Shown piece by piece: positions 1 through 12,700 of a stretch of DNA of 64,000 nucleotides. The DNA lies in contig NC_079875.1 of the NCBI RefSeq assembly GCF_029227915.1, positions 9,981,001 to 10,045,000 on the forward strand. Direction: 5' to 3'. Position 1 is the stretch's first letter. Each line of letters opens with the position of its first letter. A program made the position numbers and the translations under genes. The notes under the pieces are model-generated. The model was not told the origin of the DNA. It worked only from the letters and a program-made list of their open reading frames with translations, and did not search any database. This stretch comes from Hydractinia symbiolongicarpus (Eukaryota > Cnidaria > Hydrozoa > Anthoathecata > Hydractiniidae).

Positions 1-116
1 ACAACGTTTTTAGTTTTTGTACAAAATATTGAGAGTTTATTGCAGGATATATCGCATCTTAATTCCAATTATCTTTTACACAGAAATAAACTATATATAT
101 GTAATCATATGATCTT

Positions 117-388
117 TGTGAATCTGTCGGTCTCTATGTGAATTTGTCCCTCTATATGAATCTGTCCGTCTCTATGTGAATTTGTCCGTCTCTATGTGAA
201 TTTGTCCGTCTGTATATGAATCTGTCCGTCTCTATGTGAATTTGTCCGTCTCTATGGTAATTTGTCCGTCTGTATATGAATCTGTCCGTCTCTATGTGAA
301 TTTGTCCCTCTATGTGAATCTGTCCGTCTCTATGTGAATTTGTCCCTCTCTATATGAATCTGTCCGTCTCTATGTGAATTTGTGTGAT
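117..388. repeat. Minisatellite, about 20-bp unit
   Basis: Tandem array of a unit close to GTGAATTTGTCCGTCTCTAT. Units alternate between a GAATCTGTCC form and a GAATTTGTCC form, giving a 38-40 bp higher-order period with some shortened units. It lies directly upstream of the splice acceptor at 409-410, so it is probably intronic. Confidence 0.9.
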
Positions 389-410
389 TACCTATATTCT
401 CTATGTACAG

Positions 411-1759
411 GAACCTTTCATCAGCATTTCCTGGAAATTGTGACAGCGATGGTTTGGTATTTTCATTCTGGTACAGAACGTTTATGCGCTTCTTTGGAAA
501 TGAGGTTATCTATATCTTACAATCATTTGGCGATGGTTATGCAATCACTTTAAACAATCGAAATGTTGAAACCAAAACTGGCGAATGAAAGTTTGTTTAT
601 CGAACAGAAAACTATAATTATATTCTTGAAGGCTATCACGGTTCGGATGCATCTGAGTGGGTTCATGTACTTCTCAAGTTTGACATTGCTAATGATTTGT
701 TTTCTGTTTTTATTAATGGTGTCCATGCAGGTGATGGAGAAAAGCATTCAAGGACATCACGTAAGTCATCCAAGGACCTGCACGCTTTTTTGATAAGAAT
801 ATCAAAAAAAGGTTGTTCCATTATTTTTATTTTTCTATTGTTTTATAGATCATTTTGCAGATCATTACTAAAATTGTCCAGGAATGAAATTTCCCATTTT
901 TTTCAACAAGCACAAAAGTTTCTTCCATAAATCCTTTCTTCTCCAAAAGTATTTATTGGGACCACCTTAAACATTTCCGCGTGATAAAAAAAGAAGAAGA
1001 AGAAGAAGAAGAAAAAGGAGCATTACGGCTTAAGGTTTTCCGCTATTAGCAATAGCTTGGAAGTTCCGCAAATTATCCCATAGACTTTAAAGACCAAGAA
1101 ATGTGGGGCAAAATCATGTCCAGAGATTTTTAAGTCCAAGTACGCACCATAGTAAATAATCCTTCATAAATGAAATAAATGTGATTTAAAGATATACTGA
1201 GTGTGCGCCCATAGGAGTTAGCGTATCTTTAACTCACGGGAGGTGTTTGGAAGACGTTCATTTTTTAGAACGTTAATTTCTTATAATAAGGCCAGATTTT
1301 ACGGAGCTTGAAGGAGCAACAGACGAAAGTAAAACTGTTTAAATTCCTAGAGTTTTACTAAAATTTAATATTTCCATCGCAAGCAATATTTTAATACATA
1401 GTTAGCTCAGGGTTTTAAATAACATCGATAACCCAACGGTTTGAATTAAAAAAGAAAAATCAAATATAGAATAATGTGTTTTTAGGTACTATCACATACA
1501 CTCAGCTCAAGATGGCTTGGAAATACAACAGTGGGAAAAAATTTTGTGCTATGTTTGATGATGTGGTTTATTACAATCGTTTACTCTCAAATGAAGAAAT
1601 TCATAATCTATACGAAGTAAGTGTCTTAGTAAAACATTTACAAATAAATAATGAGAATATAAATAAAAAATAATAGGTGCAAATAATAAAAGTTATCATT
1701 CTAAAGACAGGAAATCTTTAAAAACGACGTTTTTCTTTTAGGAGCAATCAAAACATTAA
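411..1759 (+). CDS. 3' exons of a LamG/pentraxin-like jelly-roll domain protein, with an in-frame TGA
   Basis: Exons 411-760, 1486-1616 and probably 1742-1759 join in phase. Acceptors are tacag at 410, tttag at 1485 and ttttag at 1741; donors are gtaagt at 761 and 1617. The product has the concanavalin-A-like (LamG/pentraxin) pattern: SDGLVFSFWYRT at the start of the fold, then EWVHVLLKFD and FSVFINGV, and after the intron CAMFDDVVYYNRLLSNEEI, the usual ending of a LamG_3-type domain. Such domains bind carbohydrate or matrix ligands outside the cell; the role here is unknown. The last exon would add five residues and then TAA. The 5' part lies outside the window. A single TGA at 586-588 interrupts the domain in the correct frame, and both sides of it read as good domain sequence. 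The gene is therefore a recent pseudogene, a null allele, or carries an assembly error. Confidence 0.65.
989..1014. repeat. GAA microsatellite
   Basis: About seven AAG/GAA triplets in a purine-rich run inside the intron between the two main LamG exons. Confidence 0.85.
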
Positions 1760-1764
1760 TTAAC

Positions 1765-1860
1765 GACATAAGGTGCCGGCATAAACACAAGTTGTCGACA
1801 TAAGATGTCGACATAAATACAAGTTGCCGACATGAGGTGCCAGCATAAACAAAAATTGCC
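1765..1860. repeat. Three 32-bp tandem units
   Basis: Three consecutive 32-bp units start at 1765, 1797 and 1829. Each begins GACAT(A/G)AG and ends CAAGTTG(T/C)C or a close variant. They lie just after the probable stop codon of the LamG gene. Confidence 0.8.
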
Positions 1861-2443
1861 GATTGAATTATGCGAGAGAATGTTGGAGTTGACAGCAGAT
1901 TTTTTTGAATTATTGATTTGCTAAATGTTTATTGATTTATTAATTTTGTTTCACAGCGCGTTCTCCACCATTCTCTAGCTTCTTTGCGAATCGTTAATTT
2001 CTCAAACTGAAGAGAGTCTTCATTCATAGCATATTGAAAAAGAACAGGAATATCTTTTGGCTTCTACTGTATTTTTAATGTTGTTGGCACCGGCTTAGAA
2101 AGTTCTCTTACGGTTAATCGAGCATTGCAGTTATTCAATTTGTTCAAATCCAGAATGGCGCGTTTATTCAAAGCGACTTTTTTAATGGCACGCTGTAAAA
2201 CGAGTAACCACACTTAGTGCACTATTTTTCAAATGTTTACTTAACAACACCAATGTTTTAATAGTTTTTTTGACAACAATTAAATTTGACTATAATATCA
2301 TTTTTATCCTTCTCTTCGAGCTCCCTATGAAATGGTACCAAGTAATTATTTGATAAATTCAATTATAAATTTTACCAACCTGCTCTAAAAATAAACAAAG
2401 CAAAAAACTAATTATAATTTATATAGTTAACACCTTGACGCCC
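1861..2443. other. Intergenic DNA, nothing recognised
   Basis: AT-rich sequence with no convincing exon, RNA gene or repeat. Confidence 0.5.
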
Positions 2444-2523
2444 TACCCTCGTGCTAAGGTTTTTTTTCCTTTTTAGCCGTCTTCTGTCATATCAAAAAGG
2501 TAAAAACCCTGGGGACGAGGGTG
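2444..2523. mobile_element. MITE, CAACCTCG family
   Basis: An 80-bp element bounded by TACCCTCGTGCTAAGG on the left and CCTGGGGACGAGGGTG on the right, imperfect inverted copies of each other. The core holds the family's GCCGTCT and ATATC blocks. The termini match the fuller copy at 56060-56178. Confidence 0.65.
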
Positions 2524-2763
2524 CATGGTGCAAAGTTTAATAGGACGAAATAATACAATAGCCCATGCTAAATAACAGACTTTGTGAACATTGTATGCAA
2601 CGAAAAGAAAGTTGCTTGAATAGTTAAATAACCTGATAAATACAAATGTTGTTTTTTTCGTCTCTATTTTTTTTCTCTTTTCAAGCCTCCATTTTATACT
2701 GTCGGAGTAATTTTACGACAGACATTTTTTTATATTAAAGAAGGACTACTTTGTTCATCACTA

Positions 2764-2846
2764 ACATACTGCCTGGCAGTGAGCAAGATTCGATCCGCGG
2801 TCCCCAAAACTGGGAGCCGCAGACGAGCCCACTATACTACGTGCGG
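2764..2846 (-). repeat. tRNA-derived sequence, degenerate
   Basis: On the minus strand there is an A-box-like TAGTATAGTGG, followed about 35 nt later by the B-box-like GGATCGAATCT. The T-arm and acceptor stem do not pair, so this is not a working tRNA. A SINE head or tRNA pseudogene is more likely. Confidence 0.4.
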
Positions 2847-3256
2847 CAATATATTGGTGGTGAACTCAGATAGTTTATTCGGATTGTGTGTATACATATA
2901 AGTGAATATTTATCATAGCACATCCGTATTTCATTCTCAACAGAGAATGCTTCACCCCGATCAGACCTCTGATCATGACAGGCAAGCTTTTTGTATTTTA
3001 CGATTTTAGTTGCAAACTTAAATAAGCGACTGTGAATGCTGAGTTATTAGAATCTTATGCTGTGATATTGAAAGTTGGTAACAGTCAAACAAAGTCGCTT
3101 ATTTGAATTTTGTCATGCGAAAACTAACTCTTTAACTAGAGGGCAAAGTAATGTATGGCTTGTATTACAATATTACTTTGCATGTAAATTTGTGCACGTT
3201 TTTAATATATGAACATTTTTAGTATTTACATGAACTCGAAGTATACCGCAATGTAT

Positions 3257-3799
3257 TTAGCAGTAGGCTGTTCAGGCCATTTTTAACAGCGTAGTTGCTC
3301 GCTTAGTTAATCTGTCAGCATGAAAGAGCTATTCTTTAGCTTTCCAACGAGGGGTCATTTAACTCTCAAACATTTTTCGTTACAAACATTTTTGTTACAA
3401 AGTTAAGGTATGAAGATACCTAATTGGAGTCAAAAATTATACAAATTCTCGCGCATCCTTCCATATAAACACTGACAATATTTTCGGCCAAAAAGGCGTA
3501 TTTTAGTACACAAGAAATAGTTAAAATGATAGTATAATGCAGATTTACATAACTTGCTAAAAAATAATCAAGCAGGGCTAATATTTGGTAGGAATAAAGA
3601 CAAAGATAAATAGTACATGACGAAGTCGTATATTTTTACAAAATGTTATTGCGCATGCGCCAAATTACAATACCAAGTATGGTAAAAAGTGATAGGAATG
3701 TAGGAAGAAAACGTCAATACATAATAGGAAAATGAATAAACATGGTGGTTATACTTCGACGGCAAGAATTGTCACGTGACTGAACAGCCTATTAGCAGT
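3257..3799. mobile_element. hAT-like non-autonomous element with 8-bp target duplication
   Basis: The element occupies 3265-3791. The ends are AGGCTGTTCAG and CTGAACAGCCT, perfect inverted repeats of 11 bp. It is flanked on both sides by TTAGCAGT (3257-3264 and 3792-3799). An 8-bp duplication is typical of the hAT superfamily. No transposase reading frame is present in the 527 bp. Confidence 0.75.
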
Positions 3800-3916
3800 A
3801 TTTTAACCCATTTAGTGTCATCAGATGTAATAAAGTATTTCAGCAATTCTTTCGTACTATGAAGGTACAGGTCATACTCTTATTTAATACAAAACAACTT
3901 ATCGAGTGTTGAAATA

Positions 3917-4009
3917 CGACTTCGATTCCAGAACCTGTTGCCTCTTTTTGTATGTCTAATGACGTCAATAAGCACCGGTGAGAGACAAAAAGTCCTGGGG
4001 ACGAAGTTG
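3917..4009. mobile_element. MITE, CAACCTCG family
   Basis: A 93-bp copy with ends CGACTTCGATTCCAG and CTGGGGACGAAGTTG. It is flanked by TGTTGAAATA and TGTTGAAGTA, a 10-bp target duplication with one mismatch. Confidence 0.65.
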
Positions 4010-5539
4010 TGTTGAAGTACCGAAATTTTGCGTTTAATACATGCTGTGCAAACTGAAGAGTCCCCTTCTCTGCTTCTTCTAAATGGGAAGGGTATAGACA
4101 TAAAATTATCGACACATAAAGCCCAGGTATTTACTTTATTATTCCAGCTACAGGGTTAACGTTTGAACATAAGTGAATTAGGAAAGAGAAATTATTTTTC
4201 CAAAGCATAGAAGCTTCGACCTATACTAAAATATAAGTTTACTAGAGAGGTGTGACGAGTAAGAATTGATAAAAATTTTGATGACGTTAATTATCCTAAT
4301 TTTTAATTTTTAAAATTTTGTTTACCTAATGCTTTCCTCGACCTTTGCTGGCCTTTTGCGGACAAAAAAAAAGTAAATAAAAAGACTGGTAAACTTGTAC
4401 CAAAATCATAAAATTTACATAAGAAAGAAGTGGAGAATATTCAAATTTTTCTTAAAGTTTTCTGATTGACAACTATTAGTATTTTTGGTCAAATGTTCCT
4501 AAAAACGTTGCTAATTTTCTGCACTAAAACTTGTTTAAAAGAATCTGGGAAGGAAGTAAGGGTGATACGTGAGCGCTTTTGGACCTTTTCTTTGTTTGAG
4601 AAGTCAATAACCTAATTTCCACCTTCTTGTTAGGGTCCTTCTCTTGAATACAGAGTAAAACCTCCTGATAGAGGAAAATCTTCATAGCAGACATTTCCCG
4701 AAAACGGATGAAATGACGGTCAGACTTTCGTTAAAAACCTGTATGTAGCGAACACTTGTCTGTAGCAGATGCCTCAGTTTACACTAGGAGGTTAAAAAAA
4801 GTTAAATTACTCCTAGAAATATCCCCGTTGTAGCGAACATGTCCAATAATGGGTCATATAAACAAATGTTTAAAAAAACTGTTTCCATTCCACCAAGGAC
4901 ATTGTGTTATATTTTCTTCCAAAAAGCTAAACAGCGAAAAATGTTTGCTATACAACGCTGTCCGAGATTCTCGAAAAAAGGCACTAAGACTGAGGTTGAT
5001 TGTGTTTAGCCTCATGTTTCTCTCAGAAACGTTGTATTGTCACATTTTACTATACCCAACCTCGTACCCAGATCTTTTTTTGCTTTCTAAATATGCAGGC
5101 TGGCGTGAAAGATGCACTTTTTTCTAGCCACATAGAAAGCAAAAAAAGCTAAGGCATTGAACTGGCATTATATACCTGACACCTCACAACAGGGTTTCAT
5201 AAGGCAATATTGAAAGAATCTCTGCATACCTCTTTATAACTAACAGTTTTTGAGAGCCCATGGCGTAACACATTAATTCATTTGCCAAATTTCTTGAAAA
5301 GAATTCTGGACCAAATCAACAAGCATATATAAACTGGGTAATTCAGACTATAAAAGAAAATATTTAATAGTGTATAAAAACCGGAAGAGTTTTCATGTCT
5401 CGGACGTAAATACATTCCGGTAGATCATGTTATCATAACGTTGTTATATTTTCATGTTTTTATGTCATATGATATATAACTACTTCCGATTACAACCTAT
5501 TGTTAAGTTTTAATGGATCACATTAAAACATTAACATAT
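4010..5539. other. Intergenic DNA with a degenerate MITE end
   Basis: No convincing exon. A CAACCTCGTACCCAG terminus of the CAACCTCG family lies at 5057-5071, followed by an imperfect hairpin around TTGCTTTC/GAAAGCAA, but no clean partner terminus was found. Confidence 0.45.
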
Positions 5540-5623
5540 CACCACGTCATTTTTGCACTTTTTTGATATCCAAGACGTCTCTCGGATTTCAAAAAGCGAA
5601 AAATCGCCCTAGGAACGAAGTTG
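5540..5623. mobile_element. MITE, CAACCTCG family, damaged left end
   Basis: The right end reads CGCCCTAGGAACGAAGTTG and the inside keeps TTTTTTGATATCC, as in the copy at 56060-56178. The left end is shortened to CACCACGTC. Confidence 0.55.
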
Positions 5624-5837
5624 GATTGTGATATAAAACGTGGATCACATTTTACAGAAAACAACCTCTGGTCCTTTTTAATAGTCTCTTTCTTGTGTGT
5701 GTGATGAAAATTCTAATGTTAAATGAAGTATTCTCGTCCCTAGAGATCTTTGAGCGAAAGTTATGAGGTGGAGAATGAAAATGAGGAGATTAAAAAATTT
5801 TTCCCAGGCATCTTATCCTCCTGGTTGTATCAGCTTG

Positions 5838-6193
5838 CGCCGTAGATTAGTGGTTATAGCTCTCGTACTCTGTGCGGGAGACCGGGGTTCGATTCCTCTT
5901 GACGGCGATTCAACATGGGCGAGTGAATGTTACCATAGCCCCGGGTTAACCCAAGCCATGTGAGGGAAATTGGGAAGATGGCACACTGTGTGGGCCGTTG
6001 GATGTTGCCGGGAGTTGTCTAGTAGAGCGCGGGCTCTAATTGGGTCTGCGTAGCTCAAAATGAGCATTAAATACTCTAGGACTCTCCATCTACGCCATGG
6101 CCCCTCCTGGAAATAATAGACAGGGTATATCCCTCGATATTTGTGAGGCTAGCCATGTAAAATATGCACATCTATCTATCTATCTATCTATCA
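5838..6193 (+). mobile_element. tRNA-derived SINE, full length
   Basis: The head (about 5838-5908) folds as a tRNA: CGCCGT pairs with ACGGCG, a TAGATTAGTGG A box is followed by a perfect GGTTCGATTCC B box, and the anticodon arm is CTCGT/GCGGG. An unrelated body of about 260 bp follows, ending in GGCTAGCCATG and an (ATCT)n tail at 6170-6193. Imperfect TATCAGCTTG / TATCAGGCTG at the two edges may be the target duplication. A shortened relative sits at 7932-8020. Confidence 0.8.
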
Positions 6194-6797
6194 GGCTGAC
6201 TTAAATTTCTTCAGGTATTTATTTTCATTTACTCCTATTTGTAGTATGTTTATAAGCTCTTAAAACAAAAGAAACACGAGTGTAAATTATTTTGCGGTTT
6301 ACAATGCTAGACATTCGATACACGGCTGGACTGTTGCACCTAGGCCCCAGGTCCTAGCCTTTAGCAGCTAATCTGGGATATTTATTTATGAAGCGTAGGC
6401 ATGTGTTTACAAAAGCAGACACTTTTTGTGGAAATAGGCATTACGTGCAAATTCTTTTAAATTCCCTTTTTCTTTATCATCTAGAATCTTTTTTTTTAAG
6501 TCTGTATTCTTTTCAATTTTTTAAAACGAAAGTGCTCCCTCGGCAAATTGAAAGTAAGGAGAGAAGATTTGACCGCGATCCATGTGGTGCAGGAAATCGT
6601 TAGCTATAGCTATATCTTTTTCAAAACAAGTCAAGTCATCAATCAGGCTAAGCAATATTAGGTAAGTTACAACAAGATAAAACTAAATAAAACAAGGTTG
6701 CAACAAGATAAACATAATATAAATATAGCATTAATATAATCTTTTAATATGTCAAAGTAGCATCAGACAAACTGTATTTTTAGTGAAGTATGATGCA

Positions 6798-9700
6798 ATG
6801 GGAGTAACAGAATTCAGTTCACTAAAGGCTGAAGATAGTGTGGAACTTCAGGAGATAGATGGAAAACCGAAATATAAACAGTTAAATGAAAATGGAAATC
6901 AAATGAAAAGTGCAACGTTATTATCCACTTCTTCAAAGGTAAAAAGCTAGTAAATACTTTTTATTTTTTATAATAAATAACGTCACAACTGAATGCACCT
7001 CTCCAAAGTCTGTATAGTAACTTGGCTCATTGCATGTAACTTTCACCGCCTTTCACAGTGCTGTCCATAATACAGTCAGAAAAAAGTGTAACCGTGAGCT
7101 ATTACAATTGCGGTATTTTTTAAAATGGCATATGCAGGACTAATTTTACGAGATTACCTAAAAAACAGCACTAGCGACAATCTGGCAACTCCGCTCGCCA
7201 CATAACTTCATGGTTTTGAGTTTATATAAGGCCTTCTTAGAAACAACTTTGCAAAAATGCTGGTGAACAAGGCGGGTGTTTGTGAAAGATAAAACTGAAA
7301 AAAAGTGTTATAGAAGGTAGAAACACGCCACTTAGATAAACACTGTTTACAGTTGCACATGTTTATTTTTATTTAGAGAAAAGGTACTGAATGGGTGTTA
7401 AAGACTTTTCGCAAAAAATACTGTGTAAAATACGTACCAAGTAGCAAAAATCGAAACATGTAAGTAAAATCCAAACAATTAAAGACGGTTTAAAATTTAA
7501 CTTATCATTAATGTTTTAATTTATGAAAACGTAAAAGTGAAGAAGAACAAATTTTTTCTAAACTAGTCGTTAGCTCGTGGAAAATCCACGGGTTCGCCCA
7601 TCCTTTTTATACCGCATTTCGTGCTTTTCGCTATTGTGCAGCTAAGCTACCATTTTGCGTGACAGACAGACAGACAGACGTATACGGGCATTATAATATA
7701 GATTCTTTTATTTTATATCATCATTCATCATCATTCTCGGCTTAACGTCCGTTTTCCATGCAAGCATGGGTTGGACAAGTATATTAATGACCCTCTTCCA
7801 ATCTGATTTAGACTGTGTTAGATCTAAACTCAACTTCCTCTGTATCAAGTCCTGCCAAGTCTTTCTCGGTCTGCCTCTGGGCTTTGCCCCATGAACTATC
7901 AAGTCTCTACACTTTCTTACCCAATTATCCCTCTAGTGGCCCCCAGTGGAAACAATCCACTAACTATAGGTTTTTGTGATTTTCTGGGCTAGCCACTTTA
8001 AATATTTATTATTATTATTCCATTCTTTCCAAGTGCCCCAGCCGATTCAATCTTCTTATCTGGATAACATCTTTAATTCTACGGATACTTAGCCTGCTTC
8101 TTAGCTCATCTGAACTCTTTTTGTCTCTCAGACTGGCGTTACTCATCCACCTCACCATTCTCATATTATTCCTTTCTAAGAGGTCAAGATCTTCCTTCTT
8201 CACTGCCCATGTCTCACTACTGTACAACATAACACTTCTTACACAGGCCTCATACAACCTACCTTTTAACTCAATTGACAAGACTCTGCCAGTCAACAAA
8301 GGAAATAACTCTCTGAACTTTTTCCAAGCAGAACCTATCCTGCAAGTAACACTTCTTTCAACACCTCCTTCACTCACCTAAGTAACAGAAGTTCTTAAGT
8401 ATCTTTAACGAGCCACTGTTGTACATCATTGAAGCTGGAAATACTTCATTCTCTATAATCTCACCTTTGCAACAATTGCATACAAACTGAATGTTAGCTC
8501 TGAACCTTCCACCAATACCACTGCACTTCTTATGTACCCAATGCTTGCAAGTCTGACAAAAATTGAGTTACTACCAACCCCTTTCCTGCAAATTCCACAA
8601 GGCCACTTTCCAACTACAAGGTCACACTTGGCTGCAATGCTACTAATCATGACTGTACACTTGCTGTGTTCACCCTTAGCCCTTTCTCTTCTAGTCCTTT
8701 CTTCCACTTCTCAAACTTTTCAACTCTGCTATGAGAACCAATTCATCTGCATACAATAACTCCCATGGACAACCTGTTCTGAACTCCATCGACAGCGCTT
8801 CTAAGACTAGAACAAACAACAAAGGACTAAGTACAGAACCCTGATGTACACCAACATTTACACTAAATTGATCACTAAGTGAATCGTTAATCCTGACACG
8901 ACTTCTAGTATTGCTACATGGTACATAGACTGTACCATCGTAACTAGCCACTCATCCACACCTAATTTTCTCATAGCCCACCAAATAACTTTACGTGGCA
9001 CTCTATCAAAAGTTTTCTCTATATATCTACAAAGGCAAAATAGAGATTTTTTCTCTTTCCTAAATACTTTTCCTGAAGCTGTCTGAGTAAAAATATTGCA
9101 TCTGTAGTGCCACGCCCTGGAACAAAACCAAATTGCATCTTATCTATATCAGTTCTTTCTCTAAGTAATTTATCAATCACTCTTTCATTGACTTTCATTA
9201 CTTGATCAACCAACTTCAAACCTCTATAGTTACCTCTTTCTAATGCATCACGCTTGCCCTTAAAACAATTCACTATTACACTTGACTGATATTCACTCGG
9301 AATAGCACCATCCTTTATAATCTGATTAGCAAGACTTTTAATAAGCTCAACTCCAATATAATCCTTGCCAATCTTCAATTTCCTAATAGCCTCCACTACC
9401 CATTCTGTCTTGATCTGCTTAGCTGGCCCTTCTACAACATCATCATCAGACAAATTATCCTCATCCCAATCAAACTCAGTGTTAAGTAACCTCTGATAAT
9501 AATTTTCCAAGCTACCCTTTTCTCCTCATCTGTGATAGCCAAGAGACCTTCATCATTACATATACACTTCTCACCTACAACATCTTAATTAGTCTTCTTC
9601 ATTTGCTTTGCTATCTTGAACACCTCATTGGGCTGGTCTCCCCTTCTTACCACATCTGCGAATCTGTTTCTCCCTGCTTCTGATTTTGCCTTGTACACTG

Positions 9701-12700
9701 CTGTACGAGCACAACGCTTAGCTTCTAAGTAATTATTTTTACTACCACCTGACTTCCACTCTTTCCGAAGTTTCCTCTTTTCTTTTATACACTGGTCAAC
9801 CTCATTATTCCACCTCCAGCTCTGTCTATATCTAGCTGGGCCTTTCGTCCACCCACAGGTATCATCAGAAGCTTCTAGAAGACAATTCTTTAAAGTAGTC
9901 CAAGTACTTTCAACATTGTCACTATCACAGTGGCCATTGTGGGCTAACTGCTGAACTTTTGCACTAAATTGTCTTGCTACAATCCCTTCCTTCAGCTTCC
10001 AGACTTTGCAACGGGGCCTGTACTTACCCTTGGCTTCTTTAACACTCTTTAAGATAATATCACCAACCAAACCTATGCTGGGAAACACACTCTTCCCCTG
10101 ATATAACTTTCACGTCCTTCACCACTTTCTTGTCTGACTTTCTAACCGGGAAGTAATCTATCTGTGTCTCACAACCACCTGACTCATATGTTATCATCCT
10201 ACTCTGTCTCTTACTGAATGATGTGTTGCAAACCACCATGTCCGTTGCCATTCCAAACTCAAGCAATCTCTCCCCTTCCTTATTTCTGCTCCCAAATCCA
10301 TAGCCTCCATGCACACCTCTATAACCTTCAGATGACTTCCCAACATGACCATTAAAGTCGCCGCCCACCATGACAAGTTCAGTGTCTCCAAACTTTGATG
10401 TAACTGCTATTAACTCATCATAAAACTTATCTTTATCTTCCTCACTGAGTCCACACTGTGGAGCATAAACTGACAGAAAAGTGACAATCCTATTACCTAT
10501 CAAAAACTTTATCACTATAATACGACTATTAACACGCATAACATCTATTCCTTTTTCTACCCACTTCGCTGCAACGAATATGCCAACTCCTCCATATCCA
10601 TCACTATTACCAATCCAAAAAAGCTTATACCTTGCCCTCCTACCTTCCACAAATCTCACTGAAGCTCCTCTCCACCTGACTTCCTGAACACAACACATAT
10701 CAACAGATCTACGTTCTAACATTTCAACTACTTCACCTGCTCTACCTCTCAGAGTACCAACATTTACACTAGCCATCCTCAACCTAGTGTTATCTACCTT
10801 GTGATGTGATAGCTGGGTAACGGTCTGACGATGCTCACACCTGACATCTGTCCTACCGTGCGGGACACCTTCACTCCTTAGAGTTCCAGCCCTGTTTACG
10901 CAGTTTGTCTGATCAACTATTCTTAAGGCCATTAATAAAGAGTTTTGGCATTGTTTTACAGCTGGATGCCCTTCCTAGCGCCAACCGTTCACAGACCGGA
11001 CTGGGTGTTTTTTTAAGTGACACCATCACTATGTGGCATTTCATGGGACTTCCACAATCGCCCCTTTAAACTAAGGTATGGTGGAGGACGTTCAACTCCT
11101 CTCTTGTCTCTTAAGGAGACCCTTTACCTTCAAAATAAGAATGTATATACAGAATTAAAAATAAAACAGGTCCCTCAAGAGCTTGTGGCAAAAATCAATT
11201 TGCAAATGAGCAATGCCGAAACATTCTTTGCATACGATTATTACGTAACATTCTTCTTTTTCAAGAAAGGCAAAAAAAGATTTAAAATAATTCTCACGGC
11301 AGCATTTTTTATAGTTAAGAATTTGAAAATAATATCTTTTTCATGAATATATGTATATAAACATAAAAAACTTAGAATTATACTCAATAATAATATTGAA
11401 AGTTGTAGAACCTTAAAAAGACAAAAACCAAGCATCTACCCATATACGTCTGTCAGTCACGCAAAATGGTAACCCAAGTAGCGATATGCACGCAATGCTG
11501 TATAAAAGGGATGGGTGAACAGTTTTCCATGGGTCACCGACTAGTTAATAATGCTCAATTGTTAATTGTTCAGTAAAGGAGAAGATAAACACTCTAAAAT
11601 AGGCTTTGCGGGTAAATATCCCAATTTTCCAGAATAGGTTTGTGTGTGTTGGCGCAAACATGTGCAATCACATACATCTCATGGAATTCTCTGCCTATTT
11701 TGTCTTAGATTGGCAATCCTTGTCTTTTAAAATAATTATTGACATTTTGGACTACTCAGAGCACGCAGAAAGAGGGTGCCAATAAGCCGCAAATGCCCGC
11801 ATATATACGGGCGAGTTCGGGCGAATTTTCAAATAAAATTGGCGGTTGTCCCCCGAAACCGCCCGCACTTTCCCGAACTCACCCGGAACATTCCCGAAAT
11901 GTAATTCCTTGTAACAAACCATGCGGAGGATGGTTGGAAAGAAGGCGCTTGATGAGAAAGGAGTTAATAAAGTTTATATATAAGTTATTTATAAAGTAAA
12001 CTTTTTCAAAAACCATCAAAAACAGTTCTTCTAAGAACTTCGCTACGACATAGGAAGTTTATTTTAATTTTTATAGTTTTTTTGAATCATATATTAGTGT
12101 CTGTCTTTTTTCTTTTGGACATTGTTCGGGTCTATGCGGGTTTTTTCGGGCGAATACTTGAATTTTTTTCAAAACGCCAAACTCGCCCGAAAACGCCTGC
12201 ACTTTTTACGGCAAATGCGGCTTATCGACACCCACGTCACGCAGATTATACAATACTATTGTTATTTTAAATGTATAGTATATACGTTACCCAGCTATCA
12301 CATTACAAGGTAGATTACACTAGGTTGAGGATGGCTAGCGAGAGAGACAGGTGGAGAGGAGGTTCAGTGAGATTTGTGGAAGGTAGGAGGGCAAGGTATA
12401 AGCTTTTTTGGATTGGTAATAGTGATGGATATGGAGGAGTTGGCATATTCGTTGCAGAGAAGTGGGTAGAAAAAGTAATAGATGTTATGCGTGTTAATAG
12501 TCGTATTATAGTGATAAAGTTTTTGATAGGTAATAGGATTGTCACTTTTCTGTCAGTTTATGCTCCACAGTGTGGACTCAGTGAGGAAGATAAAGATAAG
12601 CTTTATGATAAATTAATAGCAGTCACATCAAAGTTTGGTGACACTGAACTTGTCATGGTGGGCGGCGACTTTAATGGTCATGTTGGGAAGTCATCTGAAG

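Noticed and set aside
117-388. CRISPR-like array
   Set aside because: Units are contiguous without unique spacers and the context is eukaryotic; it is a minisatellite.
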